64,000 nucleotides of DNA, taken from positions 3,782,001-3,846,000 of the forward strand of contig NZ_CP065037.1 in NCBI RefSeq assembly GCF_019924635.1, written 5' to 3'. The notes beneath the pieces are model-generated. The model ran no database searches and was not told where the DNA came from. It saw only the letters and a program-made list of their open reading frames with translations. Positions 33,280-44,451 of the stretch are shown here, one piece after another. The position numbers were made by a program, and so were the translations under genes. This DNA comes from Leifsonia sp. ZF2019. Its GTDB lineage: Bacteria; Actinomycetota; Actinomycetes; Actinomycetales; Microbacteriaceae. Positions within the stretch are counted from its first letter, which is position 1. Each line of letters starts with the position of its first letter.

Positions 33280-34158
33280 CTACGGCCTGAAGGGAATGGA
33301 TGACGTGCTCACCTCCACGAATGGGTAGATGCCTTGCACGAGTCGACGCACGCTCGCGGCCGCGACCTCGTTTGTAGCTTCGTATCCAGTGGGGCCGCAT
33401 TGGATCTTGGTGATAGGGACGGGACCGGGCCGTCCAGGGGCGCCCGATTGAGCTAGTGGGACCTTCAGTCGGACATACGGGGTGATCCCGTAGCGACCTG
33501 AACGAAATCCTTCATCGAACGACTCGGTGAGCCGTCTCGAGTAGATAAATCTCACCTCATGTTCGGACTCGAACGACGGATGCTTCAAGCGAACAGCGGC
33601 CTCTGCAAGGATCTTCTGAATCGCTGTCCACCGCACCAGGCGGCCGAGATCAACCGGCACCGCCATCGCCTCTTGCAGGGCTGCCAGCGCGACCCGCTCC
33701 TGTGAGCCACGGTCATAGATGACGCGATACCAACCATCCGAGGGAAGATAATTTCCGACTGAATCAGCAACAAGGTCACCCTCGCGACCAACGAGGTCAA
33801 GCGGCACGTCCGTCTGCAGCTCGAGTGCATACCCTTGTAGGCCTGCATAACCACGCCACTGAGGAAGCGAATCCTGATCAGCACTTGCTGAGAGCACGTA
33901 GATCCACCGAGTCACAACTTCAGTCAGGCCCTCGAGGGATTCATCGATCTTCTCGTGCATCGGAGCCAGCACTTCAGGTCGGATGCTCTCCCATACACGC
34001 TGGATGATGTCTACGCCGTACTCGAACTCTCCGACATCGTTCATACTCATCGGCGCTGAAGCCCAGAGGCATCCCCCCTTCACGATTCCAAGCAGCCCCT
34101 CGGACGACGTGTAATGCCAAACCCGCCCAGGGAGATCGTCAACGGCAACCATGTGCAT
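33280..34158 (-). CDS. DUF2971 domain protein
   Basis: 292 aa soluble protein. VWHYTSSEGLLGIVKGGCLW and SAPMSMNDVGEFEYG match the N-terminal signature of DUF2971 (HYT, lWat, ND-x(2)-E), and a central SASADQDSLPQWRGYA is also typical. DUF2971 genes are often found in defence or mobile islands, with unknown activity. ATG 34158 is preferred over GTG 34203, which has no ribosome site and lies before the conserved start. Its own promoter is probable in the AT-rich gap to its right. Confidence 0.75.
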   Translation of the reverse strand: MHMVAVDDLPGRVWHYTSSEGLLGIVKGGCLWASAPMSMNDVGEFEYGVDIIQRVWESIRPEVLAPMHEKIDESLEGLTEVVTRWIYVLSASADQDSLPQWRGYAGLQGYALELQTDVPLDLVGREGDLVADSVGNYLPSDGWYRVIYDRGSQERVALAALQEAMAVPVDLGRLVRWTAIQKILAEAAVRLKHPSFESEHEVRFIYSRRLTESFDEGFRSGRYGITPYVRLKVPLAQSGAPGRPGPVPITKIQCGPTGYEATNEVAAASVRRLVQGIYPFVEVSTSSIPFRP

Positions 34159-34421
34159 ATTGTGGCCCCAAGAGGCGGTCGTGCGGACGCAATCGCGGTA
34201 CACCGGTAATATTTATTATGTCAGGTAGCGAACAGTTGGCTCTCTTGCCACGGCGAGCGTCATCCGAGCTACCTCGACCTCCGCATCCCGCCAGCTCACG
34301 ACCTCCTCACCTCAGAGAGGTTGCCGGCTTACTGGTCGTATCCGATTGTCTGGCTCGTTCAGGGTTGTGGTGCCGTCTTGGCTGTCTATGTGCCTGACCG
34401 ACTGTCAGCGGGACGTTCGCG

Positions 34422-34508
34422 TCAAACTGACAAGACCACGCAGACAACTACTCCCACGACCGCAATGAAAACTGCCGCCCCAAGGAGGCTCCGTATTAGC
34501 TTCCTCAC
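34422..34508 (-). CDS. 28-residue single-span membrane peptide
   Basis: GTG 34508 to TGA 34422 encodes a basic start (RKLIRSLLG) and one hydrophobic segment of about 18 residues rich in Val. It lies 11 bases beyond the orphan immunity gene stop on the same strand. It could be a small toxin-like or regulatory peptide, or a chance frame. Hydrophobicity and position are the only support. Confidence 0.3.
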   Translation of the reverse strand: MRKLIRSLLGAAVFIAVVGVVVCVVLSV

Positions 34509-34519
34509 GCGAAGACCAC

Positions 34520-34816
34520 TCAAAAGAAGTCCCAATAGCCGACCCTTGTGTCGATCTCATTGATGTACCTCGGCGGGAGCCATCTGAGCTTGGGCTCACG
34601 CATGAGGGGCGACAAGACGGTTCGACAGAGCGTCACAATCATGTTGTAGTCGACCCACCTGATCCACCCACGAAGGGATACTTTCGCCCAAAGCCAGAGA
34701 AAGAGGACTAGCCACAAAAGAAAAGCGACAGGAACGACGACCCAAAGGAGGACGGATCTCAGCAACCCGAGGGCTACTCCCCCAGCGAGTCCGGTGTTAG
34801 CGACGGGCGGCTTCAC
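34520..34816 (-). CDS. Candidate immunity protein of the orphan Rhs tip
   Basis: 98 aa with a strongly hydrophobic N-terminal half (about residues 8-45, probably two membrane segments including VVVPVAFLLWLVLFLWLWAK) and a polar C-terminal half. GTG 34816 overlaps the stop of the orphan Rhs tip (GTGA). Such coupling, small size and position immediately after an Rhs C-terminal tip are the usual signs of an immunity gene. A membrane location fits a membrane-targeting toxin. No family is recognised. Confidence 0.6.
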   Translation of the reverse strand: MKPPVANTGLAGGVALGLLRSVLLWVVVPVAFLLWLVLFLWLWAKVSLRGWIRWVDYNMIVTLCRTVLSPLMREPKLRWLPPRYINEIDTRVGYWDFF

Positions 34817-35461
34817 GCGATTCCCCCAATCCAGTCAATCCAATCTCCCTTGAATGGCGTCATCCCTTCCACAATGCCCACACCAAATTCATACGGAGTC
34901 GCGTTCACTGTGACACTAGAGGATCCCCGTATGATCTGGCGAATTCCCTTGATCATCTTCAACCCACCTTGCGCCATCAACGCCGCCCCACCAACGTCCG
35001 CGGCTAGACCCTCAGGCAAAGTAACTCCGAAGAACGTGGCGGGTACTCCTGCTTGGAGCACCATAAATCCTGCAGCAGCCTTGACCGTTCCAAGGAAGAG
35101 ATTGGCAATCCCGGTAAGCAGTGTCGGATTTGCAAAAGTCGCCTTGCTGGTTATCCAGGGATAGGCGGGACCCAGCACTGATGCTAGGGCGCTTTTTGCA
35201 TTCGCGTTTTGGATACTGCTTCGGCGTAACGGCTCTGCCTGCGGGCCCGGCATCGAGTTGAATTCCGATGCCAACCTTGCCTGTGAGATCGCTGCCGTTG
35301 ACGGGGTCATTGGGGTAGTTGTAAGCGCTCGTATTGCCGCCAGCGACTGGGTCGACCGAGAGGAAGCGCCCGAGCAATGCGACGTATTGCCGTGCACCCA
35401 TTTCAATGGTGGCAGCCGTGCCTTCGTGCTCGTAGAATTTCTGGTTTGCCCCTTCCCAACC
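34813..35461 (-). pseudogene. Orphan Rhs C-terminal tip (displaced toxin module), frameshifted
   Basis: It begins with the end of an Rhs core, [14 protein letters not shown] to [20 protein letters not shown], closely matching the full Rhs protein's own core end. The frame then shifts near 35260 and continues [16 protein letters not shown] to DWIDWIGGIA, a tip of about 130 residues with hydrophobic stretches, unlike the tip of the full gene. There is no start codon or upstream Rhs sequence. Orphan tips arise when a new tip displaces an old one and can be restored by recombination across the shared core. Confidence 0.75.
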
Positions 35462-35510
35462 GGGTCTTCGGCGAGGATGACCTCGACACCTCCACCTGGC
35501 GAAGCGGCCG

Positions 35511-35975
35511 GTGAAAGTGGCGGTGGCGGTGAGCAAGAGCGTGCTCGCCGGGTGCTTCACGCTCTACGTCGCGGTCATCGCTATCGCCGCAGACCTCGAG
35601 AAACGCTGGGACTTGTAGCCGGCCCCGTGGGCGTGGATCCTGTTGGCGGTTGCAGTTTTCGCCGGCGTCGTCTGGCTGGCCGCAGCGCGCGCCGGTTGGC
35701 CGAGGACGGTGCCGGAACCAGCCGCTCGCCCGCCACGGATTGTACCTGCCCGCATCATCGTTCCTGGACTGACACTGTACGGCCGGATGGAGGCTCGCGA
35801 GAACTACCGGGACCACTCTCATCGCGTCCGCTGGCGCTCCAACAGGGTCTTCGTCGGGACCCCGTGGCCAGATATTCGCGGAGGCTTTCGTGCAGTCGAC
35901 GCGGACGGTGCCGATCTCGGTTGGGTTAAGGATGTCCGCGAGGGCATGTCCACTCTGGAGCGCTACGCCGAATGA
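35511..35975 (+). pseudogene. Two-span membrane protein gene with an in-frame TAG
   Basis: One frame reads [16 protein letters not shown] and a first membrane segment up to EKRWDL, then TAG at 35616-35618. It continues in the same frame with a second membrane segment (WILLAVAVFAGVVWLAAA) and a soluble domain ending MSTLERYAE. A single nonsense change would explain this; alternatively TTG 35643 starts a shorter protein of 110 residues. It is the only plus-strand gene between the two Rhs modules and its start overlaps the broken end of the orphan core. Confidence 0.5.
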
Positions 35976-36006
35976 TAAACAGTCTGCCTTGCCCGACCAC
36001 GTAAAT

Positions 36007-36420
36007 TCATATCCACGGAGCCCAGGATCGAAGGACCCTGCGACGGCGTGGTGTACCTTCGGCGGTATCGGGCTTCTCTCCAACTAGAGTGATCCGCCCC
36101 CAAGGCACACCGAGACGCGTCGTACGCTCGGTTCGCAGCCCACGAGCGGCTATGTCACGCACTATTCCGAGGGCCCAATCTGCCCCTCGAGCAACGTCAT
36201 CATAGCCGTCGAAGGTGACCGTATTTGCCGCATCGATCACGTAAACCCCGAGCGAAAAATCGACCGTGAGAGCTGCAGAGGTGGGATTTTTGGGGGCGAA
36301 CTGGATCACGTACCCGGTTCCGTCGATCAAAGGAATTCGCGAGAGTTCAAACGACCCAGGAAACTGCTCTTCGACATCTCTCACAATCGCCTCAAGCTCA
36401 GGAATTGCTGATTCGCTCAA
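36007..36420 (-). CDS. Candidate immunity protein for the Rhs toxin
   Basis: 137 aa soluble protein with a mixed alpha/beta pattern: [31 protein letters not shown], then a basic C-terminal end. TTG 36420 overlaps the Rhs stop codon (TTGA), so it is translated with the toxin. Position right after an Rhs tip is the standard place for a cognate immunity gene. No Imm family is recognised. Confidence 0.65.
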   Translation of the reverse strand: MSESAIPELEAIVRDVEEQFPGSFELSRIPLIDGTGYVIQFAPKNPTSAALTVDFSLGVYVIDAANTVTFDGYDDVARGADWALGIVRDIAARGLRTERTTRLGVPWGRITLVGEKPDTAEGTPRRRRVLRSWAPWI

Positions 36421-39400
36421 TACAACCTCGGCCCTCTGAACACCGTGTAGTGACCGTTGTCGGCGGAGATTCGAGGCGTGGATAGGCGGAAGACGGCGTA
36501 ACCATTTCCCTTGCTCCAGCCAAGTTTTGTGGTCGAAGTGTTCTTGTTAAGGAGCCCTCCCGGTCTTGCCGGAATTCCCTTGGTCGGGCCCATTGTGAAA
36601 TTGCCAAACAACTTGCTATCGCCGCCAATTATCTTAGAATCCCATGCGGCTTGCCGAGAAGCCGAACTCAGGTCGCGCGCAAGAGGAGCAAAAGTACCAG
36701 CGAACGGGTCTTCAGGTTGCACTGCGATCATCGATATCACGCTCCCCAGCGTTGACATGAATGTTGTGGCCACCCAGTCGTTGACAGCAGCTGACTGCTC
36801 GCCTCCGCAATCATGTGCGTAGTAGCATGCCGCCGCCATATTGCCAGAGAGGTCCTCCCCATCAAGAGGGTCGTTGGGGTAGTTGTAGGCGTTGGTGTTG
36901 CCGCCGAGCATGGGATCGACCGAGAGGAACCTCCCGAGCAGTGGCACGTACTGTCGTGATCCCATTTCGATGGTGTCGATGGAGCCTTCGTGCTCATAGA
37001 GCTTCTGATGCGATCCTTCCCACCCGTAGGTTGCGCCTTGGGGCGTGTTCGCTGGCACCGCGTCGTCGGCTCCTTGCGTTCCTACAAGTCGGGTGGTGGG
37101 GTCGATGGGGTCACCGAAGGGGTCGTACTGGGCCAGTTGTCCTTGGCGGGCTCCTGACCCGTTAGTGGTGACGATGACGTCGCCGTGGATGTTCGGGAAC
37201 GACCAGGCTGCAGTTGTCGCCTGGAGCGAGACAACAACTCCGCCCGGCAACGAGAGGGTGCGCTCTGTGACGCCGCCGCCGCTGGTAAGGGTCCAGTCGG
37301 GACTATCCCCGACTCCGCTAAACCCGTACCGGACAGTATTCGCTGGCCCCGAGAGGGGGGTGGCTGTTCGGGCCACGATGCGTCCAGTGACATCGCGGAG
37401 GTAGGAGATATTCGGGCCGGTGACGGTCGTGGTGGCCGTGTGGCGGTCGGATTGGTCGTACGTGAGCGACTGATCGGCGAGTCTGGTGATGTTCCCGTGC
37501 GCGTCATAGGCCAGGTTCCCCGTCGCGGTGCTCATCGAGGAATTGACGGGACTTGCGAGAACAGAGTTGTCACTCTTCGCCTTGATCTCGACGCTGACAC
37601 CATTCCAGGGAGCACCATTGCCATTGGCCGTCGTGAATGCGACGGTGGTTGCGTTGGGAAGCTGCGTGTTGGTCGCGCTAACCCAGTACTCGCTTCCGTA
37701 GAGGCTGCTGTGCACCTGATCCGTGACATCCTGAGAGTCAAGGAGCAGCGAATGCCCATTGCTTGTGACGTTCAAGAGTTCGGGATATGCGACGATCCCG
37801 CCGGTGAGCACCAGCGAGTTTGCGGCGGTGGTGGTGAGCGAGAGGTTCGGGTCGGTTCCCGGATCTCCAGCACCGGTTGAGGCTCCGACTCCGCTCGCGT
37901 TCCGGTAGGCGATGACCGTCAGCGTCTGGTGGTAGTCGTCATCGGAATTCGATCGTTGCGCACTGATGCTGGCGTTCGAGAGGCTCGCCGGGGCGGTTGT
38001 TGCCCACACCTCGCTCGTCCCGCGCTGCCCGTTCGCCCGCTTGATGAGAGTCCAGGTGAGCCCGCCACCGCTGATGACGCCGGATTGGGCGTTGGCGTCC
38101 TCGGGGCCATCCGCTTGATAGAACGCGACCAGAGTGTCGCCGGCGGTGCTCGTCGTCAGCCCCGATGCGGTCACAGTTGTTCCACCTGTGTCGAACGTGT
38201 TCGCCGTCACGAAGGCGTCCTGGACGGGAGACGGTGGCACGGTGGGAGAGGTGACGGCGGTGAGGCGGTCGGCGTTGTCGTAGCAGTACTTGGTGGTCGA
38301 GACCGTGGCCGTCGTCGTCCCGGGAGCGGTGTACGTGTCGGTTTGAGCGATGCGGTTCCCGTTCTTGCCCGCGTTGACGTCGGCGCCGCAGGTGGCGGTC
38401 CCGAAGCTATAGGCGAGAGTGTGGTTCGGGAGCGTGGCCGACGTCAACCGGCCTGCGCCGTCGTATGAGTAAGAAGACCCGAACGATGTGGCGCCATCGG
38501 CGAGGGTGTCCGTGAGGACGCGACCGGATTGGGACCGCACGACCGTATCCGTCACGCCCGCCTGCCCGCTCCGGAAGGCCCAGCCGAGTGATTGGACCGC
38601 GCCCGCTGCGTTTCGAGCGATCGATCCGGTGACACCGGGCCCAGCGTTGCCGGCTCCGGCCGGGTAGGCGATCGAGGTGAGCTCCCCGTTTGTGTAGGCA
38701 GGTTGCGCCAACACCTTTCCCGCGAGGTCTTTGACCACGGTAACTCGGCCGTCGCTGTCGTAGCTGAAGACTTCGCCCTGGGCTGCCTGTCCTGCCGGTG
38801 TGCTCGTCTGAGTGACCAGCTGGCTGAGAAGGTTGTATGTGTTCGTGGTCACCGTTCCCCACACGTCCGTGTAGGAGAGGGTGCGGCCGAGCAGGTCGGA
38901 CACCGTGGTGATTCGGCCGCTGGTGGGTGACCCGGGCACCGCGTCGTCTTGTGCCCAGGATGTGAGCGGGTCTCCCGAGGACGATGCGAATCCGAACGCC
39001 GCTGTACGAGCGGCTGAGGTCGACGTCGCCGCGTAGCTTTGCTGAGTGACCCGGCCCCGTGCATCGTATGTCGTGCAGGACCAGTCATTGTCGCCTGTCC
39101 TCTTCGTGGCGACGACCCTACCGAGCAGGTCGTAGACGTAGCTGGTGACGATCGCTGCACCGGTGGCAGGCGTAGCTCCGGTGGAGGTCATCAGTTGCCC
39201 GTACTGCGGGGTGGATGCTGGTAGCCCGCAGACTGCGGTTCCGCCGTTGACCTGTGTGGCGTAGCCGCCGGTCTCCGTGTAGTAGGTGTTCGTGGTGGTG
39301 GTGTTGCCTGCGGGGAGGGTCTGGGAGAGTTGGCGGAGGTATCCGGTGGATCCGTAGGGCTCGTATGTGTTGGTGGTGGTCAGGTTCAGTCCGGCCGGAT

Positions 39401-42400
39401 CCGCGCTGGTCGATGTGGCCATGCCCAGCCACGGGTTCGATCCGTAACCGGTCGCCGACTTCAGTGCGGGGACCTGCGAATTGGACACGTTCGGGTTCCC
39501 GGCGGGTGCGGAATCGTCGGTCTGCGAGCTCGTCGCCAACCCGTATGCGGGCGAGAGGGCTGTGCCGGGGATGACCGCTTGCGAGCTTCCTGGGGGTGTC
39601 CAAAGCAGTTGCAGGCTGGCAGTGGAGGTGTCCTCCTTGTATTGCAGACGGATCCGCATCACTTGGCCTGCAGTTACGGTCACGTTCGCGGTGGGCGAGA
39701 GGTGGGCGGCGCCGGACACCCAGTCGTTGATCATCAGGACGTCGTTCAGCCACACTTGGGAGCCGTCGTCGGCGTTGGTGTTGATCTTGTACGTGCCGGC
39801 GTTGGGGAACGTGATCGTGCCGGTCAGCCTCAGGGTCCAGTTGTCGGCCGGACCGCCGCTGTATGGTGCGCCGGTGCCCCAGTTGGCGTTCACCGATCCG
39901 TCGGCGGTTCCCACGCCGAGGGCGTAATTGCTGGGCAGGCCGGACAGGGTGGAGTTCGCGTAGTAGGTGGCGCCCAGCCCCTTCAACCCTTCGTCGTAGG
40001 CGGTCGAGGTGTGCGCGGGAGTGATCGCGCAGCCGGCCGTTGGCCGCAGATCGGCGCCGAAGCAGGAGGATGGCGCTGGACCGTAGACATCGGTCGGCCG
40101 GTTGAGCTGGTCGTACAGCGTGGTGGCTTTCCGTCCCGCCGCGTCGGTCACCGTGGCCTGCTGGTCCCGGACGTTCCACGTCGTCGAGCTCGCCAGACCG
40201 GTGGCACTCAGAGTAGTGGTGCGTCGCCAGGCGGTATCGAAGGACGCAGTGGCCGCGTGCCCGTTGGCAGGTGCGGTACTGGAGGGGGTCAGGCCGGCCG
40301 CGTCCACGAAGGTGACGCCCGACCCGTCCGGGTTGGTGGTGTAGGTGTAGGTCTTCTGCGGCCGCAGCGAGCCGGTCACCCCGTCGGGGGCAGGCAGGGT
40401 GAGGCTCGAGACCTTGGTTCCGGTGTATCCGATCTGGGTCAGCACCTCCGGTGCGGACGCGTTCTTGTCCGGGTGCGCTACGAGCCAGTCGTTGACCGTC
40501 GCAGAGCGGATCGCGGAGAGCAACCCGTTCTTGTACCCGAAGTCCGTGGTTTCGTTGCCCGGGTCGATGATCCGGGAGAGGAACTTCCCGCCCGCCGACT
40601 CCGGCAGGGCGACCTGGTTCGGGTTGTCCGTCGCATCCGCAGCCTTGTAGAGCAGCTGGGTGGTGTCGGCGGCCCCGGCGACATGGCCCGGGTAGATGAT
40701 CCGGCAGATCATCCCCGCGGGAGCGGTGGAGAATCCCGACGGCACCGGGCAGGCCAGCCCCGACCCATCCGTGTCAGCTGCCGACAGCCCGACGGAGGCG
40801 GCAGTGTCCCCCGCGTACGCGAACTTCACCTGCCGGATAGTGCTCCCGGTCCCGGAGAGGGGGTCGGTGATCGAGTCCAGTTGGTTCGTCCCGGTCCGAT
40901 ATGCCAACACGGGCGTGGCGCGCTTCTTGGCATCCATCGCCTGGGTGATGGCCGTGATCTTCCCTGCCGTGTTGATCTGGTAGATCGTGCCGGCCTCATC
41001 GGTGAGGGTGTAGGTCGAGGGATCGTCGGTGGTCGGCGTCCGCTGGATGAGCACCCCCTGCTCCCCCGGCGGCGGTGTGTACGCACCTCCGGCGGCCTTC
41101 GTGTAGGTGTGGGCGGCCCCGCTGGTGTCGATCAGCGCGACCGACCCCTCCTTCACCTCGGCACGGACGTAGACCGCGCTCGTGCCGTTCAGCGCGGTGG
41201 ACGCACCCCACCCCGGCGGCAGGGTCTCCACGCTCTTGCTGAACCACGTGCCGGGCACGATCGTCTGACCGAGAGTCTGCTGGACACCGTTCGCGTCGGT
41301 GTAGGTCCCCTTCACCCACAGCTCCAACTGCGCCGGACCGGTGTGGTTGAAGTACTTGACGTTGATCGGGACCGGTTTCAGGTCCATGTTCAGGGCAGAC
41401 CCCCACGACGTCGACGTCGTGAAAGTGTCCGTCAGCTGGTCGAGAACCGTCGAACCGCCAATGGTGAGCTTCGCGCCGTTGTCCCGCACGAACCCGAACG
41501 TGTAGGAACCAGGACCGGGCGGGGTAATGAACCCATTCCACTGCGCGAGGAAGTTGTTGTTCGGGACAGCCGGCCCAGGTGCGGCGGTACCCCACTCCAT
41601 CTTCAGCACCGGGTCGGTACGGACCAGTCGAATGCGACTCGTCAGATCCGTCCGATCGAAACTGCTGGCCGACGCCGAGGAATCCGACACATCGTAATAC
41701 GTCGCCGTCAGCCCCCGTGTCGAGGGCTGCTGCGAGTTATAGGTGAACGACAACCCCATCGGACCACCCACCGTCGACACCGTCGGCGAAGCGAACGACA
41801 GATTCGCGTTGCCGTTCGCGAGATTGACCGTAACGCCCCCAGCGCTATCGCTCGGCGACGGCCCGCCACTGCCCGCCCGGGCGGTATACCGGAAATGGTT
41901 CACCCACGTGCCGGGCGATTTGTCGAACCCGTCATCGACGACGATCACCCACGAATACGTGACTCCGTCCTGCAGGATCCCGTCCGGGACCTGCCAGGAG
42001 ATCGGGCCCGTGGTGATGGGGTCAGAGAGTGCGACCACACCACTGGCCCCATCCGAACCGGTCGTGATCCGGAACTGGTACTTCAACGTGTCACCGTTGG
42101 CATCCGTACCCGCAACCGACGACGCGAGAGTCGGAGTCGGTGTAACGATCACCGACCCATCAGACGGCGACGTATTCGCCTGCGCCACCACGCCCGGAGT
42201 GTTGGTCTTGAAGGAATACACCTGGGAGACACGTTGCGAGCACGAGCCCGCGGGGATGGGATTGTCGCTGTTGCAATAGGCGTCTTTCACGTACAGGTGG
42301 TAGTAGTACGTCGTGTTCGGTTGCAGGTACGTCGCAGGAACCGTCACAGGGTTGGTGCTGGTCCAGCCCGACTGCCATACGACCCCGGTCTCGCCGTCCG

Positions 42401-44006
42401 AACCCGTTGTCACCCGGAAGTAGTAACCCAAACCGGTCCCCTCCGGGTCGGAGGACGCGATCTTCAGAGTTGGGGTCAAACTCGCGCGCGCCCCACCGAC
42501 GGGAGACGGTTGCACGGCAGTCGGAACAGCTGGATAGTCCTTCCACACGACCTGGAGATACGCATCGAGGCTCTTCAGCGTGTACGCGCCGGCCTGCTCT
42601 TGGCCAGTGAGCATCAGGTACGCACCCGAACTGCCCGCGTTCACCCACGACGAGATCTGCTGACCGAGACCGTCTCCGCTCGAGTTCCCATACGACCCCA
42701 CCGGCAAAGTCGCAAGGAGCCCGCTCCCGACCCCGTTGAATCCGAACGACGACGCGTAATAGATCCCACCCGTGTACGGCCCCGCATCCGTTCCCGGACC
42801 ATTGTTGGTCTGGGCATACACGCCGGCATTCAGGATCTGCTTGCCGAAGAGCTGCTCGTACGGAAACTTGACGATCGAACGCCAGTAACGGTCACCCGCA
42901 TCCCGGGAATTGCCAACCAGGGCGTAGTCGGTTCTAAGGACTCCGTCGGACTTGTACGAGCGGATGTCCGTCGTACCTGCCGGACCCCAGGTGGTGGGGT
43001 CGACGGAGACCGGATAGACGCGGGCACTGTCGGTCAGCCATTCCCTCGACGGCGACAGCGTGAGCGTCCATCCAGCGCCCGTACGCGTCACCGTCACTGG
43101 CACGTTCGTGGTGGCATCGGAAGACTCCCCCTCCACGCCGGAGGAGTCCCACATCAGGGGAGTCGGGATCTGGAACCGCACCGTGCCGTTGGTGTCAGTG
43201 AAGTCGACCCCACCGTCGGCGTTCACAGCCAATGCGAGCCCAGGTGCCTTCACTTTCCACGTGTAAGAGCTCTGCGCTACATCCGGCACGGAGTCGAGCG
43301 TGAGGGTCTCCTTCACCGCCGACGGCTGCACCTGGTACTCAAGATCGATGCCGTCGAACACATCCGGATAGGACGCCGTGTCCGCACCCTGACCATTCCT
43401 CACCGCTGTCGGAAGCGGACGCTTCAGTCTCGTCGACTCCGCACCCTGCAACGTGTAGGAAACCGTGTAGCCGTCCTGTTCGACCGACACGGCATCGACC
43501 GCGGTCGCGTCGTCCTTGAAGACGGGGTGCAGCATGTTGTCCGGAACGGACAGACCACCTGATGCCGAATCATTCCTGAGAACCGTCGACGACGCTTTCC
43601 ACTCACCCTCCTGCATGACGTTGACCGGAGTGGGTGACACTCTCGTCACGTGCGAGCCGTCGGGCTTTGTATACGTCGTCGAATAGTCATCGCGGTCAGA
43701 AACCGTCGCGTCCGAGAGATCAACGGCCGAACCCGATTCCGTGCCAGAGGCATCAACCTTCAGAGCCTTCGGCTTCGCGGCAGGCTTCGCTTCCAGTGGC
43801 TTCGCGCCGAGGTCCTCCACCGTGCCCGGCGAGACACCTGCCCCACCCGCCGCCAGGGATGGGAGATCAGCCGCGGAACCAACCGATTCGCCAGACGCAC
43901 CCATCGAGGACTGAGCTGTCGCTGGCGAAACAGAGGACACCACCAGCACGGCCACCGTCAGAACCGCAACGAACGTAGACGCAACCCAACGACCAACATG
44001 CCTCAC
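36417..44006 (-). CDS. Secreted Rhs/polymorphic toxin protein
   Basis: 2529 aa. A signal peptide (1-32) is followed by a beta-rich region with a DNRLRE-like part (about 330-490) and two Ig/FnIII-like domains (about 500-710). There are two PA14-like domains (about 765-910 and 1345-1470), RHS/YD repeats (about 1560-1920), an inserted beta domain (about 1925-2145) and the RHS core ending GRFLSVDP (about 2359). The tip of about 145 residues ends [20 protein letters not shown] plus a few residues; its activity is not recognised. GTG 44006 is chosen because GAGGGGGA lies just upstream. It likely delivers the tip toxin to competitors. Confidence 0.88.
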   Translation of the reverse strand: MRHVGRWVASTFVAVLTVAVLVVSSVSPATAQSSMGASGESVGSAADLPSLAAGGAGVSPGTVEDLGAKPLEAKPAAKPKALKVDASGTESGSAVDLSDATVSDRDDYSTTYTKPDGSHVTRVSPTPVNVMQEGEWKASSTVLRNDSASGGLSVPDNMLHPVFKDDATAVDAVSVEQDGYTVSYTLQGAESTRLKRPLPTAVRNGQGADTASYPDVFDGIDLEYQVQPSAVKETLTLDSVPDVAQSSYTWKVKAPGLALAVNADGGVDFTDTNGTVRFQIPTPLMWDSSGVEGESSDATTNVPVTVTRTGAGWTLTLSPSREWLTDSARVYPVSVDPTTWGPAGTTDIRSYKSDGVLRTDYALVGNSRDAGDRYWRSIVKFPYEQLFGKQILNAGVYAQTNNGPGTDAGPYTGGIYYASSFGFNGVGSGLLATLPVGSYGNSSGDGLGQQISSWVNAGSSGAYLMLTGQEQAGAYTLKSLDAYLQVVWKDYPAVPTAVQPSPVGGARASLTPTLKIASSDPEGTGLGYYFRVTTGSDGETGVVWQSGWTSTNPVTVPATYLQPNTTYYYHLYVKDAYCNSDNPIPAGSCSQRVSQVYSFKTNTPGVVAQANTSPSDGSVIVTPTPTLASSVAGTDANGDTLKYQFRITTGSDGASGVVALSDPITTGPISWQVPDGILQDGVTYSWVIVVDDGFDKSPGTWVNHFRYTARAGSGGPSPSDSAGGVTVNLANGNANLSFASPTVSTVGGPMGLSFTYNSQQPSTRGLTATYYDVSDSSASASSFDRTDLTSRIRLVRTDPVLKMEWGTAAPGPAVPNNNFLAQWNGFITPPGPGSYTFGFVRDNGAKLTIGGSTVLDQLTDTFTTSTSWGSALNMDLKPVPINVKYFNHTGPAQLELWVKGTYTDANGVQQTLGQTIVPGTWFSKSVETLPPGWGASTALNGTSAVYVRAEVKEGSVALIDTSGAAHTYTKAAGGAYTPPPGEQGVLIQRTPTTDDPSTYTLTDEAGTIYQINTAGKITAITQAMDAKKRATPVLAYRTGTNQLDSITDPLSGTGSTIRQVKFAYAGDTAASVGLSAADTDGSGLACPVPSGFSTAPAGMICRIIYPGHVAGAADTTQLLYKAADATDNPNQVALPESAGGKFLSRIIDPGNETTDFGYKNGLLSAIRSATVNDWLVAHPDKNASAPEVLTQIGYTGTKVSSLTLPAPDGVTGSLRPQKTYTYTTNPDGSGVTFVDAAGLTPSSTAPANGHAATASFDTAWRRTTTLSATGLASSTTWNVRDQQATVTDAAGRKATTLYDQLNRPTDVYGPAPSSCFGADLRPTAGCAITPAHTSTAYDEGLKGLGATYYANSTLSGLPSNYALGVGTADGSVNANWGTGAPYSGGPADNWTLRLTGTITFPNAGTYKINTNADDGSQVWLNDVLMINDWVSGAAHLSPTANVTVTAGQVMRIRLQYKEDTSTASLQLLWTPPGSSQAVIPGTALSPAYGLATSSQTDDSAPAGNPNVSNSQVPALKSATGYGSNPWLGMATSTSADPAGLNLTTTNTYEPYGSTGYLRQLSQTLPAGNTTTTNTYYTETGGYATQVNGGTAVCGLPASTPQYGQLMTSTGATPATGAAIVTSYVYDLLGRVVATKRTGDNDWSCTTYDARGRVTQQSYAATSTSAARTAAFGFASSSGDPLTSWAQDDAVPGSPTSGRITTVSDLLGRTLSYTDVWGTVTTNTYNLLSQLVTQTSTPAGQAAQGEVFSYDSDGRVTVVKDLAGKVLAQPAYTNGELTSIAYPAGAGNAGPGVTGSIARNAAGAVQSLGWAFRSGQAGVTDTVVRSQSGRVLTDTLADGATSFGSSYSYDGAGRLTSATLPNHTLAYSFGTATCGADVNAGKNGNRIAQTDTYTAPGTTTATVSTTKYCYDNADRLTAVTSPTVPPSPVQDAFVTANTFDTGGTTVTASGLTTSTAGDTLVAFYQADGPEDANAQSGVISGGGLTWTLIKRANGQRGTSEVWATTAPASLSNASISAQRSNSDDDYHQTLTVIAYRNASGVGASTGAGDPGTDPNLSLTTTAANSLVLTGGIVAYPELLNVTSNGHSLLLDSQDVTDQVHSSLYGSEYWVSATNTQLPNATTVAFTTANGNGAPWNGVSVEIKAKSDNSVLASPVNSSMSTATGNLAYDAHGNITRLADQSLTYDQSDRHTATTTVTGPNISYLRDVTGRIVARTATPLSGPANTVRYGFSGVGDSPDWTLTSGGGVTERTLSLPGGVVVSLQATTAAWSFPNIHGDVIVTTNGSGARQGQLAQYDPFGDPIDPTTRLVGTQGADDAVPANTPQGATYGWEGSHQKLYEHEGSIDTIEMGSRQYVPLLGRFLSVDPMLGGNTNAYNYPNDPLDGEDLSGNMAAACYYAHDCGGEQSAAVNDWVATTFMSTLGSVISMIAVQPEDPFAGTFAPLARDLSSASRQAAWDSKIIGGDSKLFGNFTMGPTKGIPARPGGLLNKNTSTTKLGWSKGNGYAVFRLSTPRISADNGHYTVFRGPRLY

Positions 44007-44092
44007 GGCAGTCCCCCTCAACAGTCACCGCGCCCCGAACTGTCGAGCACAGGGACAACCTAGAGGCAACCGAATCTGCGAGAAAAGTAGGA

Positions 44093-44134
44093 TTCTCTGA
44101 GAGAACACACAGGAACACCGCCCCAAAATGGGGC
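44093..44134. promoter_or_regulatory. Dyads upstream of the Rhs gene
   Basis: TTCTCTGAGAGAA (44093-44105) is a perfect palindrome with a central G; GCCCCA/TGGGGC with an AAA loop follows at 44120-44134. Both lie within 130 bases upstream of the Rhs start on its strand. The first could be an operator and the second an attenuator or upstream terminator. Confidence 0.4.
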
Positions 44135-44241
44135 TAATACCAAGCGCAACGAATCGGATCTGCGGGCGCTCACAGTTTCAGCTCCGAGGGTGCCCCCATC
44201 ATCTCTGATCAGCCGCGGATAACGGCGACTACGTCAGCTTG

Positions 44242-44451
44242 TCATCCACGACAGGACCAAGCGTGCGCGGCCGCTCGAGCATCATCATGTGCGGTAGCCC
44301 ACGCCGGAACATCCGACCCGTCGGTGGATCGCTCGCCGCCGATCAAGCGCGCCGGGATCGCGTCGAAGACTCGGCGAAGCCGGTGGTCGGGGCGGTCGTC
44401 TTCGGCCTCTTCCACCATCGCCCGGGCGGACTCCCCTACGACGGGCCACGG
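44242..44451 (-). pseudogene. Gene remnant abutting the insertion sequence
   Basis: A minus-strand frame runs from the IS edge to TGA 44242-44244 and reads RAMVEEAEDDRPDHRLRR, then DAIPARLIGGERSTDG and AWATAHDDARAAAHAWS. It has the codon bias of local genes. An ATG at 44418 would give a 58-residue product. The sequence on the far side of the IS does not continue it in frame, so insertion plus later change has destroyed the gene. Confidence 0.4.

Noticed and set aside
39330..43562. 1410-codon open frame on the plus strand
   Set aside because: It is antisense to the Rhs gene and consists of low-complexity Arg/Gly/Val-rich sequence produced by high GC content. The Rhs frame has domains, signal peptide and ribosome site.
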